NCBI GenBank assembly: GCA_023101885.1
Contig: JALPQD010000225.1
Coordinates: forward strand, 1,674,001-1,738,000
Source: Typhlomys cinereus
Taxonomy: Eukaryota > Chordata > Mammalia > Rodentia > Platacanthomyidae
Direction: 5' to 3'
DNA: 64,000 nt
Shown: one piece after another, positions 22,296 through 34,605 of the stretch
Layout of the letters: the number at the start of each line of letters is the position of its first letter
Numbering within the stretch: position 1 is the stretch's first letter
Made by a program: the position numbers and the translations under genes
The notes under the pieces: generated by a model
Databases searched by the model: none
What the model was told of the DNA's origin: nothing
What the model saw: the letters and a program-made list of their open reading frames with translations, nothing else

Positions 22296-22619
22296 AGGAA
22301 ACTTAGTCAAAAGAAGTTTGGGTGGGTGAGATGGTAGAGGGTGGGTATTAGGGGATGAATAAATTCATTTATTTGTATATAATAGCATCAAAGATGGAAA
22401 AGTGACCATTGATTGAGGAGGAGGGACTCTGCATATGGTGAGGATAGAGAGCCCAACTTGCCTCAGATTTATCAGTTTAGGGAAACCTTAATATTGCCTA
22501 AACCTATGTGAAGCTGTGCAGTGGACAGTTTCCTTGTCAGTGTATTCACTGAGAATTCCTGGGAATCTTTACAAAGTGCTAGTTTTAGTTTTATGGCCTG
22601 GTTTCAGTTTTGTTCTATA

Positions 22620-22775
22620 GCTGTTACAGAGGCAGGTAGCATAGAGTTCTGTAGTATGAATGGCAGGGTTAAGGTTCTGGCTTCACTAGTTGCTGATTCG
22701 ATAAACTGGGGATGCTTTGTACCTCTGTGGTTTCCCCATCTGCAGACAGGATTGACAAAGTACCCCCCTCTTGGT
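22620..22775 (+). mobile_element. MIR-like relic
   Basis: The core resembles MIR (ggttctggcttcactagttg ... tgtggtttccccatctgcag). Short and strongly diverged. Confidence 0.35.
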
Positions 22776-22807
22776 TTTGGTCTCAACATTGAATGAGTTT
22801 ATGCATA

Positions 22808-23398
22808 TGTGCTGGTTAGATACGGGTGTCATCTTTTTTTTTTTTTCCACTGTGATTCTAAAAGTGTTTTATTTATGAAGAGAGAGAGAGAGCGAGAGCC
22901 CATGCACATAGATGTGCTTGTGGAGGGCATGTATGTGGAGATCCGAAGACAGCTTTCAAAAGCTGGTTCTCTTCTTCCTCCATGGGGGCTTCCGGGATTC
23001 AAACTCAGGTTGTCAGGTGTGAGCAGGCGCCTTTACCCACTGAGTCATCTTGTCGGCTCTTCTATGGCCATTTAGATCCAGTCAAGTTAATAATGAAGAT
23101 CACCCCTTACAAGTGTCCTGACCAGAATTTGGATCTGGCCCAAAGGCAAAGCCCACATCCGTGGTTGTATCTTTGCATACTGCACTGCTACCCTGCCAGG
23201 CAAATGATTTCCAGACAGAGTCAAGAAGTGCAGCCGAGAAGATACGGGTGTCATCTTGACAATAGAGGATCAATCCTTTGGTTATACCTAAGAAGAATTA
23301 TTTGGTTAAGGCAATTCCCAAGCAAGACTATGGAAGATTACCTAATTGATGTAGGAAGACCCAGTCCTAGTAGGTAAGACCATTCCCTGGGCAGGTGG

Positions 23399-23400
<2 letters not shown>
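22808..23400 (+). mobile_element. MaLR-type LTR fragment split by a SINE insertion
   Basis: The two parts (22808-22835 and 23240-23400) read continuously once the 404-bp insert is removed. The second part has the recurring wording cctaattgatgtaggaagac ... gaccattccctgggcagg, also seen at 58.98 kb. An 18-bp duplication (agatacgggtgtcatctt) marks the insertion. Confidence 0.5.
22836..23239 (-). mobile_element. RSINE1/B4A-like SINE with about 180 bp of extra 5' sequence
   Basis: Flanked by perfect 18-bp copies at 22818-22835 and 23240-23257. On the minus strand the insert begins with about 180 bp unrelated to the SINE. The SINE head (gccgacaagatgactcag) follows, then a body, a short CT-rich stretch and a poly(A) tail (22836 onwards). 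The whole unit inside one TSD suggests that one RNA carrying upstream sequence plus the SINE was retrotransposed. Confidence 0.6.

Positions 23401-23401
<1 letters not shown>

Positions 23402-23432
<31 letters not shown>
23402..23432 (+). repeat. (AG)n microsatellite
   Basis: About 15 uninterrupted AG units, directly preceding a B4-like SINE; probably its expanded tail. Confidence 0.95.
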
Positions 23433-23620
23433 ACTTTTTCGTATTTTGGTCTTGCACTGGCCTGAAACTCACCAAACAGGTGAGGCTGGCGGCCAGTGAG
23501 CCACAAGGATCTGCATGTCTGTCTCCCCAGTGCTGGGGTTCAGGGTGGGCCATCTTACCTGGATAAAAAACCATGGATTCTGGGGATTGCGTTCAGGTCC
23601 TCACACTTGCTCAGCATTTA
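23433..23620 (-). mobile_element. B4-like (ID+B1) SINE remnant
   Basis: Antisense B1 half (gtcttgcactggcctgaaac ... ctccccagtgctggggttc) followed by an ID-type head (ggattgcgttcaggtcctc). Diverged; the SINE's 5' end is lost. Confidence 0.55.
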
Positions 23621-24655
23621 GAATGTACTGACTAGTTTGGTAGAAGATATTACAAAGCAGTGTAGCATGCAGGCTATTGCTTAGGTATTGCTGGATAGTA
23701 ATGCTGGATTTTAGAGTTATAGAAAAATTAGGAACAAAGACTTGAAAAATGTGTAGTTTGTTCAGAAAAGGAGCTCTTTTATATTTTTGAGCTGTTTTCT
23801 TATTTCACTGCTAGCAGCTCGTAGGCTGTATAAAGACTGGGAGCTGGCCAGATGCACCTGTCCCAGGAACAAATATACAGAGACTTCACTGTGAAAGACT
23901 CTCTTGAGAAAACTGCCTCCAAGGTGCTCTTCATGCATGGGACTTCCAAGAAAGCGTTCCTAGTGTCTCTCTATCCTGCACCCAGAGTCCACAGACCCAA
24001 GAAGGCCTCTCTTTGGTGGCAGTTGTCTATGTGGCATTGCCTGTGTGGTGCTGGTTTTGCAGACACACAGAGTGCAAGAGTTATGGGCTCCTGGAGGCTT
24101 GCACACAAATTTCAAATGAAGTTTTAGGAAGCCAGGTGATAAGTGGCAGGATGAGGATTCCTCCAGACAGTCCCCAAGAAGGTGATGTGTGAAGCTATAT
24201 GGGTGAGGCCTGATCTGCAGAGGAGATGCCAGGAATGTGGACTGTCTGTGCAGGGAATGAGGAGAGAGGAGATGCCCAGCACAGTGGCCAACAGGAAGGC
24301 CCCAGGATCAGATGCTGCCTAAGGCAGAGGGTGCTCTCATTTCAGCACCACAGGTCCCACATATATGCCAGATATTGGAGCTGTGGCATTTACAGTTTAC
24401 CCTTTGACTTTACATCTTGATTTAGTTCAGTTCATCCATTCTTTGTCTGCATTCCTCTCCTTTGTGCCACTGAACCTTGGAAGCGTTTAACTTTCTTCTT
24501 GGTTTTACAAATAAGCACAGCCATGAGTTTACTTTGAATCTCAGCGTAGATTTTGACCTTGAACTTTTGAATAATTTTAAAACTTTAAGGCTCTGGAGAC
24601 TCTTGGAGGAGAAGTGAATTAATTTTGAATTATGGCATGACCATGAACCTTTTGG
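23621..24655. other. Unique DNA, no recognised feature
   Basis: Short frames only. No assignable repeat or splice-framed exon. Confidence 0.4.
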
Positions 24656-24995
24656 GATCAGATATAGACTGTAATGGCTGAATATGAACTGTCTCCATAG
24701 GCTCATGTGTTGAACCGTTGGTTTCCAGTCAAAGTGGCACTATTTTGGGATGCTCTGGGAACCTTAGGAGATCACAGCCATGTGCTTTTGAAAGTTGAAT
24801 CTGGTCTTCAGTCCCTTCTTGCCCACCATGAAGTCAGTGCTTCCTCTTCCACATGTCCCGACCATCATGATTCTCTGATTCAAAACAAACCTTGACCCAG
24901 ATCTAAGTGATTATGAATTGCAATCCCTGAAACCATGGGCTAAAATAAGTTGCTTCCCTGGTATTTTGGTCACAGCTATGCAATACATGTATGAA
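24656..24995 (+). mobile_element. MaLR-type LTR fragment
   Basis: Ordered similarity to rodent MaLR-like LTRs: gaatatgaactgtctccat, ctcatgtgttgaaccgttgg, a 'gtggcactattttggga' block, and the terminal 'gggctaaaataagttgcttccctggtattttggtcacagc' region in outline. Related to the copies at 46.7 and 63.6 kb. Confidence 0.55.
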
Positions 24996-25264
24996 TTCCA
25001 TCTAACATCTAAGAGCTTGAAATTTTGTATTATTTGTTTACTTCTTGGGAAGAGTCTAAAAACTTGAGATGTAGGGTAGACTACAGTCTGAGTTCTTGCA
25101 GCTAGTAAACAAATTGAGGATTTAATTGAATTTACTCATTTTGAGGATGTCGGATTTGAAATGGAAAAAGTGGAGCTGTAATTGTTTTAAACATTGAACA
25201 TTTTCTCCTGGTCTTTCTTTTTCTGCTAAAGTATAACTAAAAGCAGAGTGGTAATGGTAATTGA

Positions 25265-26050
25265 AAGGAAATTCAAAATTTTTTAATTTAAAAAATTATT
25301 TTAGTGTGTCATACATGAATTACATGAATGCAGTGAATTTATGATATGGTAACACCTTAATCCCAAATCCCATCCTTCCTTCTCTTCATATGACAACCTT
25401 TTCTCCCCTGCCTGTCTCCCTTCTATTTTCATGTCTTTTTGAATGTGTGTCCCACTGGATTTCATCAGGATTGTCTTCGATGCTTGTGCCTGGGCATTTG
25501 CTGGAGCGCGAATTATATATATCAGTGGCTACACCACTAAGGAAGGCATCTTCCACACTCTCCTTCCATCAGCATTAACTTTCAGCTGTCTCTCAAGGAG
25601 GCATGGGACCTTCTCCTGTCTTGGTGAAATGTTGATATGACAAATCATGTGCAGGTCTTAGGGAAATATACGCAGCTTAATGGATACAACAGTCTTGTCA
25701 TGTCCAGAAAGTAATATCTGGCTACATCCTTGTCCCCTTCAGGCTCTTGCAATCTTTTCAATCCCTGCTCCCTCCTTTGAGATGTTCCTTGAGACTTGGG
25801 GTGGGAGGTGGTAACTATCTTGTTGACGGCCAAGCTGTCCACAATGAGCTGTCACTCATTTCCTGCACTTGGCCACTTGCAATTTCCTGTAATAAACACT
25901 TTTCATTGCAGAGGGAAGTTTTAGATTGAATGCTGAGTGTTCCTCCAATCTATGGGTATAATGACAAGCATTTAAAGGACAGTTTGATATAGTGTCTTTA
26001 ATACCTTACACTCCCCTTAGGGACCATATTCTTCCTTAAAGGAAGTATTT
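25265..26050 (-). mobile_element. Old L1 3' UTR fragment
   Basis: The given strand is antisense L1 3' UTR. It shares the same ordered blocks with 52385-53103 (tgtcccactggatttcatc, ctacaccactaaggaaggc, catgtgcaggtctta, aatctatgggtataat). Divergence is moderate and no poly(A) end is visible. Confidence 0.6.
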
Positions 26051-29000
26051 TTGTCTTTATAAATTTAAATGTAGGCATACATACGTGATTGAAGTAAGAC
26101 AGTTTTCCATTGAGTAGAAATGTCAGGGAGCTAATGTAAATGTTCATCTTTCAGCACACATTTGATTTTCACCCAATCAATCAATGCTGAGCAGTGGCCA
26201 GTGGATCACTCTTTTATATTTGAAGACAAATAATAGGAACGCTATGGGAAGAAAACAGATGAATCTTTCTTAGCCAATTGTGTTCCAGCCTGGCATAATA
26301 GTTTATATATTTAATATGTGTTTAATGGATGAATAAGTATGGAAAATCAAATTTGGGGTCAAAATAAATCTCCCAAGAATTGTTGATGTTGATTTGTTAA
26401 GATTTTTTTTAAAATGTATTCATGTGTATATTCACATCCCAGGCTACAGAATCTATTTATGCGGGAAGTACAAATTTAAATGTGTCTGTAACTCAATATT
26501 ATATTTCTTCTGAATTCTATTCTATTGATAGCCAAAATAATCTTATTAATATGAGAAGCTAGCCATCCAAAAACAAGGAGGAAGTTCTACCTCAAAATGT
26601 AGGATGCTGCTATCTTGGTGTTTAACTTTCTATACTGTAAGCCTGACCTGTGGGATGAATTTGTCACTTATGTCAGTCAGTCTGTGTTCTTTTGCACTGG
26701 TGATGATGGTAGCCTTGAAGTAAGACACTAATATGCTGATAAAGCATTTATGATTTTAGACATTTTGACTTAAGAGAAAGAAACTAGAAACTCCTAATGG
26801 AATCAGCCTCAGTGATCTCAGCAGCTCCATTCTCCTTTACTGCCCCCCTGACTTCTATTAGGGTGTCCATATGCATACCGATGGCTCTCAGATCATGAAC
26901 TTTCTTATTTCTCATCGTGGCCTTTCAATTGTCGGAAAATCCATTTTTCTTGACTTTAGGTATTTTTAAGCACTTCCTGAGTTCACTATGACATCACTTT
27001 TACTCTATGTGAACATCTCTATTCTATGTCCCAAGTACTGATGCATGGAGGAAGTCAGAAGTGGTGTTGTTGAAGGATATGATTAGAGACTTGATCACAG
27101 TATCTATGGATCTCAAAGTTTTAGTTAATGGACTTTATCATCTTTCACTCTGGGCTTTAAGCAGGAGATAGAGAACAGGGCTCCTTCCCAAAAAACCGAA
27201 ACTGCTATCCTATCCTCTTCTGCTTCTGCTTCTCACTGTCTTCCTTTTTCCCTTCAAGCATATTACTGTGGATACCTTATCTTACATTTTCCCATTTCCT
27301 TGCCCACCTGAGAGACATCTGCAGCAAGTTCCCCAGATAACATTCAAAGAATTGTCCACTTTTTTGCTTTAAGGTTTTCTATGTCATGGAAAAGTTTGGT
27401 CATCTATATAGGCACATTTAGAATGCCATAATAGTGGCATCTTAGCATGGAATGCAGCTGTTGGATAGTGAAGATCTGATAGTATGTGTCTTAGCCTACT
27501 TTTCTACCAGAAGAAGGATTCTGGGCAATGCTTTTATATGATTGCCCAAGATTCCTAACACTGAGCCCAGTTGCTCAGAGTGGTAGCTCTATCTGTAACA
27601 CCAGTGACTGGGTTTTTTCCTTCTTTCTGATTTCCCATTCTTTCTTTTTTGAAACATCTCCTAAATGAGCTACTACGAAGCCAATTTCAGGTTCAATGAC
27701 AATCTTTTCCATGCAGGCAGCAGTTCTCAGCATATGGTCCTTAACGTCTTGCTATGATAGCTGGACTAAAATTTGTGAACCTAAAAACCTAAGTAACTTA
27801 ATCCCCTTCCCAATTTATTCATTCTTCAGTTCTTAGTGAACCAAATTATCAGGGGCTACCAGTTAAAGGAAGCAAGAAAAGGCAAACCCAAAACTTTTTC
27901 TTATCAAATGTACCTGTCAATGAGAACCACCTTGCAGGATAAAGAAAAGCTATTCATGGTTAGGGGTGCTTGCCTAGTCACACCCCCATACTTGGAATTC
28001 CTTATTCCTGACCTAGCAACCAAGAATCGATAGACTGACTTTTAGCCATATGTCATGATTTGTCTTGCAGAGCTGCTCTCTGTCCATCTGCCTATAAAAA
28101 TAGACAACAGTCAAGTATCCCAGGGGCACATGGAGACCTTAACTGCACCTGGGAATGCAGATATGGGCACTCGAGCAGCCACTAAGGTGCTTAGCAGGCG
28201 CCGGACAGAACCATTCAGAGGAGAATGGTTTTACAATAGGCAGAACTTATGACTAGAAAATGTGCTTCGCTGACCTGTCTTTGATTGAGTCTAAAGGAAG
28301 TGCCAAGGATGACTTCCTGTTGAATGAAAAAGAGTGAATAACACACAGAAGGAATCAGCAATTTCTGTGAGCAATCTATAGTTCTGAGACAGTAACAGGT
28401 GCCAAGGTCATTCACAGCTACTTCAATAACTGTCTTAATGTGGGAATAAGACAAGTATAAAATGCATGAAATAGAGACAATAGAGCCTAGAAATATGTGT
28501 CATGTCTTCGAAAATGTTTATTTTTTGGCATGTAGAGCAGATGAGTAGAGAAACTTTGGAGCATGCCTTTGGTTCAGTTCTCCGTGAACTAGAGATGTGA
28601 ATGCACTTTGTTCTTTAGTGGAAGCCCAGAGCAACCTTGGGAAAAAGAAAGGAGGCAATGTGCAAGGAGTGTGGTGAGACTGAGCATGCTCTCACCGCGC
28701 CTCAGAGCAAATGAGAAGGGCTGGAGAACCATACAGACTGTGCATTGGAATAAGAGCTCCAACAAATGAGACAGGAGCAGTATTCACTCTCCAACTGTCA
28801 CTGGTGAGACTTCTCTAGGGCACTGTGGAGGACACAGGATACTACCCAAGTTGCCTTTCAAGGAAGGGCCTGCTGCCCTGCCTCAGGGGCTCCTGTGGGT
28901 GGACATTGTCCATTTGTCAGTCAATTAAATCACTGCCTCAACTACAGAGTGCACCTTCACCAGGATCTTGCTACTCCTTAACAAACTTGTATTCCTGGCC

Positions 29001-29660
29001 TCTCCTGATGAACTTGAGTTAAGTCCAGTTTAGCTCTAGAGCTCTTCAGGTGGATGGATGAGGTCTCTCCAGACAAGCTTGGGCCAAGTCTCAGTTTAGC
29101 TCTAGATCTCCCCAGATGAGTGTGTGAGGTTTCACTAGATACACACTATACCATGGCTTCTTCTACCTTCTCTTGTTTCCATTTTGTTCCATGGGGGTTG
29201 ACCCCATAGGAATTCCTTTGTAGGTACTTTGCACACCAAGCTCCATCTCTGTCTTCTGGAGAACCAATCTGAGATGGTTTTGATTCCTTGATTTACTCAG
29301 ACTGCCTCACAGATGCTGTTCAGGAAACACAGTGGATGTGTTGAGGGCAGAGCATGCTGGGTAAGTTATTTTTTTGCTTGAATTGATCAGGGGAGGTGAG
29401 AGCAAATGAAGTCAAAAGAAGAGAAGGATGCAATGATCAACTGAAGTCCTAGGACAGAATACACCTCATGTAGTATACCCCAGTGGCAGATCAGAGATCT
29501 AGCACCTAAGCAGGTACGCAGTTGAGCTGGCTGGTGGACAGGTGAGGGAGACTGTGATATGAATAAAAATGAGAAGACTATTCCCAGGAGGTGCTGCCAC
29601 ATTATTGTTTACTAAAATCACCGTCCTTTATTTTCTTTGTCTACTTCTCTGTAAGCTGTT
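26051..29660. other. 3.6-kb unique stretch without recognised genes or repeats
   Basis: Read on both strands. AT-rich, frames under 80 codons, no domain-like translation, no RNA gene, no assignable repeat. Confidence 0.4.
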
Positions 29661-29662
29661 AG

Positions 29663-29727
29663 TTTAAGCACCTTTCTTTTTTAAATTTTTTATTATTTAT
29701 TATTTATTCAATTGTGTGTGTATGAGC

Positions 29728-29758
<31 letters not shown>

Positions 29759-29971
29759 TGTGTAGAACCACCATGGGCCGCCTCCACCTCTTCCCCGTTT
29801 ACTCTGCCTGGGGATTCACAGGCTCCGCCCTACCAGGACCAGAAACACAGACTGCCCTGGCTTCCGCCAAGCATCTATACATGGGGTGTAGGATCCGAAC
29901 TCAGGACCTTCCACCTGCAAGGCAGAGGCTTAACCCCTGAGCCACCTCTCCAGCCCCATTTAAGCACCTTT
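29663..29971 (-). mobile_element. Young tRNA/ID-headed SINE with 13-bp TSD
   Basis: The body is about 29676-29958. The duplication tttaagcaccttt is at 29663-29675 and 29959-29971. The tail carries an unusual (CG)n-(TG)n run (about 29726-29762), followed by the GC-rich body and a head ending cacctctccagcccc. Confidence 0.86.
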
Positions 29972-30324
29972 TATCTGGAGTTCCTTAACAGTTTTCTAGT
30001 GGCTTTCATTTCATCTCGCCTTTCCCACATCTCCCTGCAGTGAGGTTGGGATGGGCACCTCACTATGTGACGGTTGGATTATGTCAGTCCTATTTGCTTC
30101 ACAAGTCTTCGGTGGCTCCTATGCTCCGCTTCCAGATTCTCATCTGCTTGTCCAAACTGTGGTGTTCTCTCTGGCCACATTGCGTTGGTTTCAAGGCGTC
30201 CTTTCTCCACTGTGGCATTGAGCACATGGTCCATCCTCCAAATCCTTCTCATGGTGTATTGGTTAATATCCTTAATGCAATAGGACTTACTTTGTCCTGG
30301 GAGCCAAGGTCTTGGGCCTACCTG
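29972..30324. other. Unique DNA, no recognised feature
   Basis: No repeat or coding signal recognised. Confidence 0.35.
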
Positions 30325-30545
30325 TGAGGGATTATCTGATTAAGTTGAATTGACTCAATTGTCAACAGCACTGTTCCCTGGGTGGGTCCTGAACAGAGTA
30401 AAAAGGAGATAGCCATCTGAGCTCTACCGTTCCTGCTTTCTGACTGTGGACACAACTCATTGCTTCATATTCCAGCTTGAGATAATACTTCTCTCCTTAA
30501 ATTCCTTTTGTCAGGGACTTTGTTATAGCAATGAGACAAGCAACT
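30325..30545 (+). mobile_element. MaLR-type LTR fragment
   Basis: Contains the recurring order seen at 58.9 and 63.6 kb: gggattatctgattaag, gttccctgggtggg, a cctgctttctgactgtgg block, and the 3'-terminal ttttgtcagggactttgtta. Diverged. Confidence 0.45.
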
Positions 30546-32384
30546 AAGACGTGGGGCCATCAATCATGTCCATATTCATGTGCACAGTCCAGGGCAGGAC
30601 CTGATGCTTCTGCCTGGGAAAATGGTCAAGCTTTAGAATTCAGAGTGCACTGCGTGTGCCTTGTCCTGACTCTCATTTCACTGAGGAAGACTGAGAAGGA
30701 TGAGTTGGTGTAACCAGCCCATGGCATGGCTGACCCAGCTGTGATAGGGCCCTGATCTTGATGTCAGAATGTGATCTTTCCAAGTCTCACTCAGGCTGTC
30801 TGTACTGTGGGCACCTCTCCAGCTGCCTCAGGCTGCCTTCACTCTTGGTATCCCCTTTCCTTCTCTCCCGGCCTTCCATACTGCCAGTATCTCTCTACCC
30901 TAGTGGCATCTCTCTTACATCTGATCCATATTTAGGCTGAGTCAAGCTACGTTTCCATTCCCACAGGCTGCTCTTCTGCTTCCCTACTGTTTCATATCAA
31001 GTCTGGAATCTCCCGGTATCCAGGATGCTCCTTGGTCCTTGCTTCTGCCCTCTCCCAACAGGTTTTATCTACAGGAACCAGGCAAGTTAGTTGTATGTTC
31101 ATACTTTAGTTCATTGAGTCTATGGTATACTCAACTGTAAAATGAATTATTGATTTAATTCATCAGTTAAGGTATAAAATACTAAATAAATTCAAATGCA
31201 CAATTGATTAATATATGTGTCCAAATTTAGAGTTAAAATGCAAAATACATAAGATTTAAAAATTAATGAAATTTCTATTTAAAAACTGTTATCTGATTTA
31301 TATTACTTTACTTAGGGGCTTATTTCCCTTAAGTACTTTTAGTCATATTTTCTGGGTTTTTGCTAGACATTATTATTGGTCCACTATCCATTTCCCAGCT
31401 TTCCTAATTCCTTCATTTGTTTGACCCATTGTTTGCCAGCTATGGTTTGGTGCCTTATGAATGCTATTCTGGCAAAAAAGCATCTTATTCTACCTTATCG
31501 TTTTGTAAACAAGTAGTATGCAGGAATTAAACCCTCTAAGTACTGAAGACAGAGAGTAATGGAAGGGTAACAGAGAGAAATCCGTTTAGGTTAAACTTCT
31601 TCCTCTGTATCCTCACCTTACCTGGACATACCACCCCTTCCAACCCAGCATAGACGTTCAGCATCCCAGCAGTACCTGAATGATTCCCTATCTAATGCCT
31701 TTCTGCTTCATGAACTTCTGTCTCCGTGTGCTGTTTTCCCCTCTAAGGACAGCCCTGAGGCACAGGGATGCACTTGGAGAGGAGTAGCCCTAGGCTCCCA
31801 TAATCTCCTTGTACTAAAAAATGAAGATGGCAGTAGCACGTCTTCACTTGTTGCAGCATCTCTGCAGGGGAGAAAGAAAGGACAGCACACTGAGCATAGA
31901 GAAAAATGCTGGGCAGGCTGGGAGCAGCACAGGGATCATCCTACCCACACTTATTTTACTTGGTGTTACGCATGTTGTTTGATTTTACCTTTTAGTCTAG
32001 GTAGGAATCATTATGAGGAAGGGACTTGGATCTAAATGGAAGGAGAATCTACTCCTAGTTGAGCAGCTTCATGGGCTAGGAAGCTTTCAACCATTCATAA
32101 ACAACCATAGTAACAAATCCATTCCATGGTTCTTCAGAGGAATGAATAAAGTAAATCCGCCAAGCACCTGCAGCAGCACCGGCTGTCAGCAAACTGCCAT
32201 CTCTCTTGCCCCAGGGAAGGAACAGTTCATCTGCTATGTGTCCTCGTGCCACTCAGCAGAACGCTGTCTGAGCTGTCAGAGAAATCAGGGAGGCATTTGA
32301 TAATAACATATGTGAAAGAGTCATTGAGCCAGTGTGTGACTGTTTTTAGTACAGATGTCATCATGGGGATGAACATCATGCTGT
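30546..32384. other. Unique DNA, no recognised feature
   Basis: GC-moderate to about 31 kb, AT-rich at 31.1-31.4 kb. No gene or repeat recognised. Confidence 0.35.
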
Positions 32385-32625
32385 ATAGTGTCATGCCATA
32401 TTATGTGACATATCATATGTGTCATATCATATAATGTAGTATATCATATCACATTATATTATATCATACCACGCTGTGTGGCATTTCATCACGTCATGTA
32501 CTATCATCTAGATATAGTATTATATCATATTTCATTATGCAATCCATATTGTGTTACATCATACACCATATCCTGTCAAATCATATCGTGCCATATCCTA
32601 TCATGTTATTACATCACACTTTCCC
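32385..32625 (+). repeat. Degenerate CAT-rich tandem array, part 1
   Basis: Dense, irregular repeats of pentamer-like units of the type TCATA/TCATG/TCACA. No single long unit is conserved. Interrupted at about 32626 by an unrelated segment and resumes at about 33173. Confidence 0.7.
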
Positions 32626-33172
32626 TAGGGAGATGCCACATAGACATCTGTCTATCTCAGACAGGAATTTGTAACTATTTGTAACTATTATGCTAAAGTC
32701 CAACGTGATGAACCAATGCATTTGTTGGGGTTGCTTATAGGAGAGTGATGAGAGCTACATACAGGAGCAGGCATGACTCAAAAGCAGCCATATCACCAAA
32801 AATCCTACTCCAACACGGATGAGACTCATGGAAGCTGCAGCCTTAGAGCTCTCTGCAACAGGACTTGCTCTTAGGAGAGTCTCCTCCAGACTTCTGGACT
32901 GCTTAGTGTATCTTTCAGATTGCTTGTCTGGCCAGGGTATCTTTCTCCAGCAGTTGTTCAATGCTTTTCCTCACCTTGTGGAGAAGTCACCTTGAATCTT
33001 ACTAGTTTCAGGGACCTCTTGAGCCCAAAGATCAGCTCACCTGCTGAGCCTTCTTTCAATATTGGATGTTTCAAATTGCTATAACGACATTTTCTTTCGG
33101 TTTGACTTAGGCCAAAGTTTAAGATAGGATTAAGGTGTGCCAAGAGGGAAAACACCATACAACAACTGTGCC
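32626..33172 (-). mobile_element. LTR-like dispersed repeat within the CAT-rich domain
   Basis: Ordinary-complexity sequence between two parts of the CAT-rich array. Wording such as gatgaaccaatgcatttgtt ... gcatgactcaaaagcagcc resembles a rodent LTR-type repeat in antisense. Family and exact ends are not established, and no TSD was found. Confidence 0.35.
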
Positions 33173-33795
33173 ACGTCATAATATTATGGTGATATCATAA
33201 CATAGAGTGTATCATATTGGATTGGATCATTTCATGCTATGTCATATTATATAATGTCACATCATGTTACATCATCATATAGTATATCACATCACATCAC
33301 CCGGTGTTATATCAGGTCGCATAGTATTGCATCGCACATCTCATTTTTGTCATGTTGTGCCATGTTGCATCAAATACATTTTACATCATGCTGTATCATA
33401 TCATGCCATGTCCTGTCACCTCATATACCATATTGTATCACATTATACCATGTCATACTGCGTCATGTTGTATCATAGTAATACTGCAACATATTGCATA
33501 TTGTGTCATGCTAGATCATGGTATTATTATATTGTGCTATATTGTAGCACATCATGTTGCATCATAGATCATATCACATCATATCATCCCATATCATAGT
33601 GTGTTATGTCATGTCATGCTTTTACATCATATATCTCATCACTTCACATCATGCCCTGTCATGTCATATAGTGCCATGTTGCATCACATATCACATCATG
33701 TCATATCATATTGTACCATGTCATATTGTGCTGCATCACACATCACATCACATAATGTCATGTTGTGACATATTATGTCACAGTGACTCCTATCT
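33173..33795 (+). repeat. Degenerate CAT-rich tandem array, part 2
   Basis: About 620 bp of the same irregular TCATR-like units (tcatatcatgccatgtcctg and variants). The frames open across it translate to low-complexity His/Ile/Ser/Cys-rich peptides and are not genes. A short further remnant (about 34198-34248) follows the next LTR-like segment. Confidence 0.75.
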
Positions 33796-34197
33796 AGATG
33801 AAAAAATATAAACCGTTGAGTTACTGCTAAACAAGATTTAAACATAAGTTAGGAAATTACTGCTAAGTATGGCTTAAAAGGAAGAGTTCCTGAATCCCTA
33901 AGACTTGCCCCATTCCCTTGACCTGAACCTGTGTTATTTAGTAGCCCTTAAGAGTCATGTAAAGTTCTAAGAAGTCTATGGTCAGCCTACACTCTATTGC
34001 TAAGTAGTTGTTTCTATTTCTGAACATTTCATTTTGCTTGTTTCCTCCACTTCACTATAAAATGCAAATGCAAATTAAATTTGTTACTACAACATTTTGG
34101 AGAAGTATCTCCACTCCGGATCACTAATGAAATTAAAGCTCCTCTTTTCTACCCTAACTGGTATCTGAGAAATTTTTCCAGAGTTACTCCTGCAAGA
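33796..34197 (+). mobile_element. LTR-like segment (solo LTR candidate)
   Basis: Interrupts the CAT-rich domain. Has a TATAAAA box at 34056-34062 and an ATTAAA signal at 34074-34079 in LTR-like order, with T/C-rich sequence after them. The 5' border may be the tg near 33798. No clear TSD, no primer-binding site, no coding. Family unassigned. Confidence 0.4.
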
Positions 34198-34248
34198 ATA
34201 TATCACATTATATCCCACCATGCCATGTAGTGTCCTGTCTTGTCACAT

Positions 34249-34514
34249 CTGCTCTCCCACTTGGCTTCTATCACTTCTGGTCACTAACAATGGAGTCTGA
34301 ATTTCTGTTTTTGGTGGAGGGAATCTTTTCCTGTCACATCTCCTTTCCACTAGGACACATACTCTGATGTGCTGTTCACACAGTTTCTCTTTTTGTTTGT
34401 CATGGGAATCTACAGGGCTTTTATTTGGAGCACCTGGAAACGAACAATTTTTAATTCTACAATGAAATTTGAACTTACTATTGGAGAACACTATTATTGA
34501 GATCTATCAAGTTC
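34249..34514. other. Unique DNA, no recognised feature
   Basis: No repeat or coding signal recognised. Confidence 0.3.
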
Positions 34515-34605
34515 AGTGTGGTTGTCATCCCACTACTGGGGAGACTGAGGCAGGAAGATCAAAAGCTCCATGGCAGCCTGGAACAAAAACAAAACAAAAT
34601 GAAAT
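34515..34605 (+). mobile_element. B1 SINE fragment
   Basis: B1-like wording (catcccactactggggagac, tgaggcaggaagatcaaa, ggcagcctgga) followed by an A-rich AACAAAA tail. Confidence 0.6.

Noticed and set aside
32385..33795. CRISPR-like or regulatory array of regularly spaced repeats
   Set aside because: Units are short, irregular and abutting without spacers, and the window is eukaryotic.
33239..33811. Several overlapping plus-strand frames of 70-111 codons
   Set aside because: They are low-complexity translations of the CAT-rich array in different frames.
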